Assembly (NCBI GenBank): GCA_023974075.1
Contig: CM043789.1
Coordinates: 36,029,161-36,093,160, forward strand
DNA length: 64,000 nt
DNA from: Chaenocephalus aceratus
Taxonomy: Eukaryota > Chordata > Actinopteri > Perciformes > Channichthyidae
Direction of reading: 5' to 3'
Shown here: positions 57,001 through 64,000 of the stretch, piece by piece
Layout of the letters: the number at the start of each line of letters is the position of its first letter
Numbering within the stretch: position 1 is the stretch's first letter
The notes under the pieces: generated by a model
What the model was told of the DNA's origin: nothing
Database searches by the model: none
Seen by the model: the letters and a program-made list of their open reading frames with translations, nothing else
Translations under genes and position numbers: made by a program

Positions 57001-58394
57001 GGAGTCAGATTTGGGTCAATATTCTAGCGCGTAAAACAAGCTACTCACGAGCGGAAAATGTGCTTTTACACGCGCATAAAATGACCCTCGCGCGCAGATT
57101 AAACCCCCGCGAGCGGCTCTGCGTCCGCGAGCGGCTCTGTGCTCGCTCGCGAGAGTGACAGCCCTCTTGCTCGCTCGCATGAGTGTCAGCCTCGCGGAGT
57201 CTGTCTACGCGCGCGTGAAAAGTTTCTGGCACTTTGGGGCGGAGCCACTGGACTTTGATTAACAGCTGCAAGGAAACCCGGAGTTGCCAGGTTTGATAAA
57301 TGCCTGAACTACCAAGAGCCGAGGAGTGACAGCTGCAAGATCAGTTGGACGAGATTGAATGGTAAATATGTCCATAAAAAACTATGATATTCGTAAAGTG
57401 TACAGCTAATATATATATAAATTCATTTGATATACAAAAATTACATTAATTCTAGGAGTGCAATACTTTTACAAACACTATAGTAATAATATGCATTCAT
57501 TATGACAATATCATACTATTACTATAGGAGTGTTCTATAGTGTGTTCAAAAAACAACTACAGAAACACTAATATTATACTATAGTAGTACTATTTAAAAT
57601 AATATAGTCTTAATACGGAAACACCAACAAAAACACTATAGTAATTATGCATTCACTATGCAATATCATGCTACAGAAACACTATATATTATACTATTTA
57701 AAATAATATAGGAATACTACAAAGATCTAGATACAGAGTATTACTATTGAAATATTATAGGGCTACTATAGCTAATAAAATGGCACTACAGAAAAAACTA
57801 TAGTAATACAATAGCTGCTGAAAAATACTACAGAACACTACAAACTTACTATAGGACACTATACAACTCTTATAGTATACTATAGTAATACTAGTTTCAT
57901 TTATAGTTCATTTCGTAAGGGAGATGCATACAGCAGACAGTATAGTAGCAGTTTTCGACAGATACAGCCCACTCAAAAATATATGTTTTATATAAAATTA
58001 ATTAATATATATATTAGCTGTACACTTTACGAATATAATAGTTTTTTTATGGACAACTTTACCATTCAATCTCGTCCAACTGATCTTGCAGCTCTCACTC
58101 CTCGGCTCTTGGTAGTTCAGGCATTTATCAAACCTGGCAACTCCGGGCTTCCTTGCAGCTGTCAATCAAAGTCCAGTCGCTCGGCCCCAAAGTGCCAGAA
58201 ACTTTTCACGCGCGCGTAGACAGACTCCGCGAGCGAGTGTGGCTGACACTCCCGCGAGTGAGCAAGAGGGCTGTCTCTCTCACGAGCGAGCGCATAGCCG
58301 CTCGCGGGGGTCATTTCATGCGTGTGTAAAAGCACATTTTCCGCTCGTGAGTAGCTTGTTTTGCGCTCTAGAATATTGACCCAAATCTGACTCC
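57001..58394. mobile_element. 1.4-kb palindromic MITE with ACTATAGTA-rich core
   Basis: The left arm (57001 to about 57425) starts GGAGTCAGATTTGGGTCAAT. The right arm (about 57975-58394) ends with its inverse. Each arm is about 420 bp and includes GC-rich text such as 'cgcgagcggctctg' and its diverged inverse. The core (57426-57974) is AT-rich, with about nine CTATAG-centred words such as actatagtaata. No transposase. Family unknown. Confidence 0.85.
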
Positions 58395-59337
58395 ATATAT
58401 CACTTCCCCCTTTTCTATCCTACGGGTGTAGCCGTACAGCCACTCCCCCTGAACCCTGTTGTAACAACATAATACACTTTTTGGGGATGCAGCTTGGGAT
58501 GTGAGGACATGGCTTAGAAAGGGCGTGTCGCCTTCTGTCCTGCCAGTGTTGGCAGGACATGAATTAAAATGTCGAACTCGGACTTCATTTTAAGGACATT
58601 TCGGCCAGGGGTGTGGAGCTATATTTGTTTAAGCACCGGATTGGCAAAACAGGAGAGTGTATGCACCAGTCTGCCTTGATCTATGTATTCATGTCTGTGA
58701 CTCTCACAGTATCTGCTGCCCGCAGCTGTTTTATAGAAGGAAAACCTCCTTCACTTCATGACATCTCTGCAGCACCAGGAGGCAGCGTGAGGGTTAACTC
58801 AGCCTCTGAGAAGACGAGCGTGCCGTGCCTTTCACGCACCGCCTTCACTGTGTTTACCTTCAGAATCATTAGAAAGGCTAAAGAGCGACCGCAGGCTGAT
58901 GTGTTTTTAATCACACACACCTCTACACACACAATTTAAATGCAGATTTTGTTCCTCCATGTTACGTTGTTATTGTTTCACTGAGCGGACCCGTACTTTT
59001 TTTTCAAACGCTCGCCTTTTTGGTCCATCTGCGCGGTTTTGTGCACTGTGAGGCTGTACCTTTAGTAATGAATATTAAATGTTGTGAGGAAATCTTTCCA
59101 CCAATAATTCCGATAAGTCATCCAAAATGTATTCACTTCAGGTTTACGAAAGTAACTGTCATCAGATTACTCGTTTTTCAAATGTAACGCAAGCTGAATA
59201 CAATTACTTGATTTTTGTATTCTGATTACGTAACACCGTTACATGTATTCTGTTACAACCCAACCCTGGCCACACCCCACTGGGCTGGGCCGGAACACTT
59301 ACAAATGTGGGCCGGTAGGATTTAGGCAAAAAAAACG
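58395..59337. other. Gene-free stretch between repeats
   Basis: The frame at 58613-58939 has no domain and no splice context. Near 59145-59270 the text 'gattacgtaacaccgttaca' and 'acaacccaaccctgg' is the end of a GTAAC-word hAT MITE related to that at 20439-21180. Confidence 0.4.
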
Positions 59338-59611
59338 CCCTATAGGATCCGCCCCTATACATCCCCTATACGATCCGCCCCTATACGATCCGCCCCTATA
59401 CGATCCGCCTCCTTGCTGCGGTCTGCAGCCAGACCCATCTCGAGTGAATAGGCTTGTTTGAGACAAGCGAGACCTGCGCAGACCTGCGCAATTTCGATCA
59501 ACGTCTTGCTAGTGCGTTGCATGATGGTTAGTCATTTTGTCCGACTTGCTCTGGAGGCTCGCCTACATGAGACGTTGAAATCTCGCGGGACAAAGACGCC
59601 CGCAGCCTTGA

Positions 59612-60145
59612 CGGCCCGTCCACACTACAGCGTCGACAACTCCAATCTGCCCATTCACTTTGAATGGGGGTGACGTCACGTTGCCTCGCTTTTTCGCCGA
59701 ACTGAATTGTGGGTAGCATAGCGGTCCGTCTCCGCCGTCTCCGGCGTCAGAAGTTGAACATTGTTCAACCGCGTCTTAGCTGGGAGAGATATCCCGCCGT
59801 TCATTTCTATATTTCAAAAAAAGTTGGAGGAGAAACTAATTATCGCTGTAGCAAATCACCCGGTTTTGTATGACCAGACCCTCTTCACCTACCGGGATAC
59901 AAACCGGAGGAACCAGGCATGGAGGGAGGTGGCAGAGACAGTGGGTGAAACTGGTAGGTTTTCGCCTGTTTGGGGAGTTTATATATATATATTGCTCCCA
60001 TAAAATCCCCGGGGTTTTTTGCTTTGTATGTCGGGGGCGGGAGATTCATGTGATTGGTTGTTGGTCGTGTTGCTTGAATAAAATCCCCAAGCTACAGACA
60101 CGCCCAGCTTCAAGCTTTTTTTGAAGCTGTAGTGTGGACGCTCCG
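59612..60145 (+). mobile_element. PIF/Harbinger-like remnant
   Basis: CGTCCACACTACAGC (59617-59631) is matched by the inverse GCTGTAGTGTGGACG at 60126-60140. Between lies a MADF-domain exon (separate entry). PIF/Harbinger elements carry a MADF/Myb-like accessory protein, and a DDE transposase that is absent here. Class assignment rests on the MADF exon. Confidence 0.55.
59761..59952 (+). pseudogene. MADF-domain exon of a Harbinger-like accessory protein
   Basis: The frame reads KKLEEKLIIAVANHPVLYDQ then TLFTYRDTNRRNQAWREVAE-TVGETG, the first two helices of a MADF (Myb/SANT-like) DNA-binding domain. It ends at 'actg|gtaggt', a good splice donor. No second exon is found before the right terminal repeat, so the gene is truncated. 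Confidence 0.65.
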
Positions 60146-60593
60146 TGAGAGCGAGGCGCGGCGAGACGAGGCGCGGCCAAGCGCGGTTCCGCTCCACGGG
60201 CTGTGGAAGCGAAATGCTTGATGGGAAACGACTTGCTGGTATCTCGAGCTGAGTGCTCATTGGTGGTTTTTACCACGTGCTAGTGATGAAACTCTCCAAT
60301 TGGCTCGGCAAAAGTTTGTTGTTGTTTTGTGTCAGTTTTACGTTGCCCCCTCCATTAACATTTTTCATAATTGTTCCACAATGTTTATCATCATGAAATT
60401 CATATCTATATATGTTATACTATACTTGCACTGCTTACCGTTTTCATACTTTATATATCTTAGCATATTCATACACACTGTTCATACTGCTCACAGGCTG
60501 CTGTGTATATTCATACCCCTCACTGTTTATTCATCATTCAATTCATTCTATATTTTATTCTGTAGATTGTGTACATTACTTTTCACTTTACTG
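60146..60593. repeat. Retroposon-like AT-rich sequence
   Basis: From about 60350 the text (cactgttcatact, tattcatac words) is like the 3' region of a common fish retroposon whose tail resumes at 60978 ('ttgcactcctgg', 'gcatttcgttgtctcagtac', 'acaataaagttgaatct', ending about 61075). The hAT MITE at 60594-60977 interrupts it. Confidence 0.45.
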
Positions 60594-60985
60594 CAGGGGT
60601 GTCAAACTCAAGGCCCGGGGGCCAAATCCGGCCCGCGGCTTCATTTTATGTGGCCCGGCAAGAGCTTGCAAAAAATATAATACGTTTATTATACGGTTAC
60701 AGGCCACTTTACAGAAGCAGGATGCCCATAAACTACATGTCCCACAATGCATCTCGTTTTGTGACATGCACACTGAAGAGACTTGCAATTATTTGCACTG
60801 GACTTCTGCTTTCAGACAGAGTTAAGTACTAAGTTATTATCCTATCCGATAATAATCCAATTCAGAGGCAATAATGTAATATAATACATTATTTTATATA
60901 ATATAGTTACAACCGGCCCTTTGAGTGCAACCTTTATGCGAAAGAGGCCCGCGATGAAATTGAGTTTGACACCCCTGCTTTACTG
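60586..60985. mobile_element. 384-bp hAT MITE with perfect target duplications
   Basis: CAGGGGTGTCAAACTCAAGG at 60594 and its inverse TGAGTTTGACACCCCTG ending 60977. The 8-bp duplication CTTTACTG lies at 60586-60593 and 60978-60985, perfect. Subterminal GGCCCG words on both sides. Non-coding. Confidence 0.95.
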
Positions 60986-61472
60986 CTTGTTGCACTCCTG
61001 GTTGGAAGCTAAACTGCATTTCGTTGTCTCAGTACCTGTAATATGTGCAATAACAATAAAGTTGAATCTAATCTTGAGCAGGAACAAATGTATTTACTTA
61101 GTACATATCTGACATTAACGATTAAACACATGTGTGCATTCTTTATAAATGCAAACCGAGTCAAGCCGACTCCGGAAGTGGCGGTATGCATCTTAAAGTT
61201 GTTTGCAATCCGCCAAAAAAACCGAGAGGCGAAGAAGAAGCCGACTCGGAGCTGTCAGACTTCAGGCGAGCTTTTTGAGACCTCCCCCGGCTGCGATCGG
61301 CTATTCTCGTCTACTTTCGAGGCGAGCCGCAACGCGTCTCAAACCAGCCTAATAGTTAAGGCAAAGGGATCAATTCTGCATTCAAATATTCTACTTTTTT
61401 TTTCAAGGTACAGCCTATATTTTGTTGTTTTAATAATAAACACTTCATGTGTGTTTTCCTCTCCTTGAACAG

Positions 61473-61693
61473 GAACATGTCCCCTGCTCCAGCAGATGAG
61501 TTGGACCACAAACCCCTGGATGGAGGTTGGGGCTGGATGGTTGTTGTCGCGGCTCACATTTCCATAGGATTTGCATACTCCACTCCCAAAGTGCTGTCCA
61601 TTTTCTACAAAGAGATACAGGAGAATTTAGGGGCCAGCTCCAGTGAAATAGCATGGATTTCCTCTATCATGCTAGCTGCCATGTATGCAGGCG
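61473..61693 (+). CDS. SLC16 monocarboxylate transporter, first coding exon
   Basis: The pyrimidine tract and acceptor 'ccttgaacag' end at 61472. ATG is at 61477; the donor is gcg|gtgagt at 61694; the exon ends in phase 1. The 72 codons give a short polar N-terminus, then LDGGWGWMVVVAAHISIGFA (the conserved [D/E]G[G/S][W/F][G/A]W motif starting TM1), YSTPKVLSIFYKEIQENLG and SSEIAWISSIMLAAMYAGG at TM2. The MCTs are 12-helix proton-coupled carriers of lactate, pyruvate and ketone bodies in the plasma membrane. AWISSIMLA-MYAGG is closest to the SLC16A1/SLC16A7 type, but one exon does not settle the paralogue. The rest lies beyond the window. Confidence 0.92.
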
Positions 61694-62170
61694 GTGAGTT
61701 GACTCAGACTTGTTTCTTACAACACAATCATACACACACCATGTGTTTTGGTGAGGTACAATGCAGACTATCTGTCTATCTTCATTTATGCTACGGCATT
61801 TGTAATGATCAGTGTTATTATCTAAAATTGTAAACCACATTGTTGTTATGTTTTCTTATACATCAGTAGGACGTACAGTTCATCTTGTGGTGAGCACGGT
61901 TTAAAATATGTTTCACCTTATTACAAACTATTTAGTCTTTTTTTCGATTGGGATAAATGTTGATACTAGCGTTTCTTTTTTATCAAAAAGTGTAAACAAA
62001 AAAGGAAAGAATCAATCTCGAAAAAGAATACACTACATATGCAAAACTTTGTTTTAAATAATTGTCACCATGATATGAACATATATGAATTTTAAATTGA
62101 TGATAGTTCTCTCTGATGGACAAAGTGATGTAACTTTCACCTCAAACATGTCTCGATATATCTATCTATA
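61694..62170 (+). other. Start of SLC16 intron
   Basis: Nothing recognised before the Tc1 element. Confidence 0.5.
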
Positions 62171-62397
62171 TACAGTGGGGCAAAAAAGTATTTAGTCAGC
62201 CACCAATTGTGCAAGTTCTCCCACTTAAAAAGATGAGCGAGAGGCCTGTAATTTTCATCCTAGGTACACTTCAACTATGAGAGACAAAATGAGAAGAAAA
62301 AAAGAAAAATCCAGAAAATCACATTGTCTGATTTTTAAAGAATTTATTTGCAAATTATGGTGGAAAATAAGTATTTGGTCAATAACAAAAGTTCATC

Positions 62398-63633
62398 TCA
62401 ATACTTTGTTATATACCCTTTGTTGGCAATGACAGAGGTCAAACGTTTTCTGTAAGTCTTCACAAGGTTTTCACACACTGTTGCTGGTATTTTGGCCCGT
62501 TCCTCCATGCAGATCTCCTCTAGAGCAGTGATGTCTTGGGGCTGTCGCTGGGAAACACGGACTTTCAACTCCCTCCAAAGATTTTCTATGGGGTTGAGAT
62601 CTGGAGATTGGCTAGGCCACTCCAGGACCTTGAAATGCTTCTTACGAAGCCACTCCTTCGTTGCCCGGGCGGTGTGTTTGGGATCATTGTCATGCTGAAA
62701 GACCCAGCCACGTTTCATCTTCAATACCCTTGCTGATGGAAGGAGGTTGTCACTCAAAATCTCACGATACATGGCCCCATTAATTATTTCCTTTACACGG
62801 ATCAGTCGTCCTGGTCCCTTTGCAGAAAAACAGCCCCAAAGCATGATGTTTCCACCCCCATGTTTCACAGTAGGTATAATAATAATAATATATTTAATTT
62901 ATATAGCGCTTCTCATCTGCCAAGACAAATCTCGAAGTGCTTCACAACAAGGGATACTGATACACTTTGAGAGATTAAACAAATAATTGTAATAATAATA
63001 AGAAATCAAAAAATAAAATATAAAATAGAGTACAAAAATAAAAGTCGGAGATAGCGATAAAAATGGCAGTACTCCAGGTGTACCAGGTATGGTGTTCTTT
63101 GGATGCAACTCAGCATTCTTTCTCCTCCAAACACATCTAGTTGAGTTTTTACCAAAACGTTCTATTTTGGTTTCATCTGACCATATGACATTCTCCCAAT
63201 CCTCTTCTGGATCATCTAAATGCTCTCTAGCAAACTTCAGACGGGCCTGGACATGTACTGGCTTAAGCAGGGGGACACGTCTGGCACTGCAGGATTTGAG
63301 TCCCTGGCGGCGTAGTGTGTTACTGATGGTAGCCTTTGTTACTTTGGTCCCAGCTCTCTGCAGGTCATTGACTAGGTCCCCCCGTGGGGTTCTGGGATTT
63401 TTGCTCACCGTTCTTGTGATCATTTTGACCCCACGGGGTGAGATCTTGCGTGGAGCCCCAGATCGAGGGAGATTATCAGTGGTCTTGTATGTCTTCCATT
63501 TTCTAATAATTGCTCCCACAGTTGATTTCTTCACACCAAGCTACTTACCTATTGCAGATTCAGTCTTCCCAGCCTGGTGCAGGTCTACAATTTTGTTTCT
63601 GGTGTCCTTTGACAGCTCTTTGGTCTTGGCCAT
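62398..63633 (-). pseudogene. Tc1-type transposase, stop codon and insertion
   Basis: The frame starts MAKTKELSKDTRNKIVDLHQ at 63633 (paired helix-turn-helix region). A TAG at 63540-63542 replaces a codon just before [19 protein letters not shown]. The DDE core follows: D in [10 protein letters not shown] in [10 protein letters not shown] in LNPIENLW. The frame is split between NTIP and [13 protein letters not shown] by the 207-bp insertion. The C-terminus ends ANKGYITKY. All catalytic acids remain. Confidence 0.93.
62872..63090 (+). mobile_element. Short retroposon end inserted in the transposase
   Basis: A 207-bp insert (62878-63084) flanked by AGGTAT at 62872-62877 and 63085-63090. It begins with ATAATA units and contains 'atttaatttatatagcgctt', typical of the 3' end of a fish LINE/SINE (inverse orientation likely). 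Confidence 0.75.
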
Positions 63634-64000
63634 AGTGGAGTTTGGAGTGTGACTGTTTGAGGTTGTGGACAGGTGTCTTTTTATACTGAGTTCAAACAGG
63701 TGCCATTAATACAGTTAACGAGTGGAGGACAGAGGAGGCTCTTAAAGAAGAAGTTACAGGTCTGTGAGAGCCAGAAATCTTGTTTGTTTGTAGGTGACCA
63801 AATACTTATTTTACCGAGGAATTTACCAATTAATTCATTAAAAATCCTACAATGTGATTTCCTGGATTCTTTCCCCCCATTCTGTCTCTCATAGTTGAAG
63901 TGTACCTAGGATGAAAATTACAGGCCTCTCTCATCTTTTTAAGTGGGAGAACTTGCACAATTGGTGGCTGACTAAATACTTTTTTGCCCCACTGTATACA

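Larger units (their letters stand above)
56547..59440. repeat. Outer inverted pair with 15-bp GGGGCGGATCGTATA repeats
   Basis: At 56556-56603 'ctgcagcaaggaggcggatc' leads into two units of the 15-mer ggcggatcgtatagg. At 59338-59425 the inverse occurs with about five units (cctatacgatccgcc) and then 'tccttgctgcggtctgcag'. AGTGAAT lies just outside both (56540-56546 and about 59443-59449), a possible target duplication. The 2.9 kb between contains the palindromic MITE and other repeat pieces. Probably an old DNA transposon with tandem-repeat ends. Confidence 0.5.
62171..63996 (-). mobile_element. Complete Tc1-like transposon (inactive)
   Basis: The termini CAGTGGGGCAAAAAAGTATT (62173) and inverse (ending 63994) are flanked by TA (62171-62172, 63995-63996). 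Inverted repeats extend past 60 bp ('gcaagttctcccacttaaaa'). The transposase is on the minus strand (63633 to 62398). A microsatellite-tailed retroposon end is inserted at 62878-63084. It lies in an intron of the SLC16 gene. Confidence 0.95.

Noticed and set aside
61447..61476. Upstream ATG at 61447 as start of the SLC16 protein
   Set aside because: It lies in the pyrimidine tract of a clear splice acceptor (AG at 61471-61472); the ATG at 61477 is in the exon.

Overview
The window is vertebrate nuclear DNA, almost certainly from a ray-finned (teleost) fish. The evidence is intron-split genes with GT-AG junctions, a KBTBD8 orthologue, an SLC16 transporter exon, and a dense, nested load of fish-type repeats: hAT and Tc1 elements, L2 and RTE tails, a tRNA-derived SINE, a Ty3/gypsy element and a Maverick-type insertion. 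No bacterial features and no RNA genes were recognised.

Layout. Positions 1-17300 are gene-free, with scattered decayed repeats (809-1377, about 4440-5110, 14355-14830, 16170-16395) and two CA-type microsatellites. A tandem array of roughly 150-bp units lies at 17320-18060. A 5'-truncated Ty3/gypsy retrotransposon runs from about 19319 (protease, RT-RNase H, integrase, 3' LTR from 24503). A 742-bp hAT element with 8-bp target duplications sits inside it at 20439-21180.

The centrepiece is a 13.35-kb, almost perfect inverted repeat at 25099-38451: arms of 6.4 and 6.9 kb around a 63-bp hinge. Its ends are 5'-AGTAGT and ACTACT-3', and it is flanked by a perfect 6-bp duplication, AGCAGG. AG...CT ends with a 6-bp duplication are the Polinton/Maverick (adintovirus) signature. 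No polymerase, integrase, protease, ATPase or capsid gene is visible. Instead each arm carries the same small accessory cassette: 187-aa and 154-aa frames in tandem, a 70-aa frame, and several smaller ones. I read it as a fossil of a symmetric, gutted genome of a protein-primed linear DNA element, integrated into the LTR of the gypsy element.

Positions 38758-43500 hold further repeats: a TIR element split by an RTE-type LINE end, and a tRNA-SINE with an L2 tail. KBTBD8, a BTB-BACK-kelch adaptor of CUL3 ubiquitin ligase, occupies 43616-52936 in five coding exons, with a 3'UTR reaching about 55500. Its fourth intron is swollen by a Tc1-like element that itself contains other insertions, and by a hAT with a BED finger. 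Three apparent indels break the KBTBD8 frame. Positions 55600-61470 hold palindromic MITEs, a Harbinger-like remnant with a MADF exon and a 384-bp hAT MITE. The first coding exon of an SLC16 monocarboxylate transporter is at 61473-61693, followed in its intron by a complete but dead Tc1-like transposon (62173-63994).

The host genes follow ordinary vertebrate logic. The novel content is the giant palindromic Maverick derivative and the way its arms have been copied, interrupted and kept alike.
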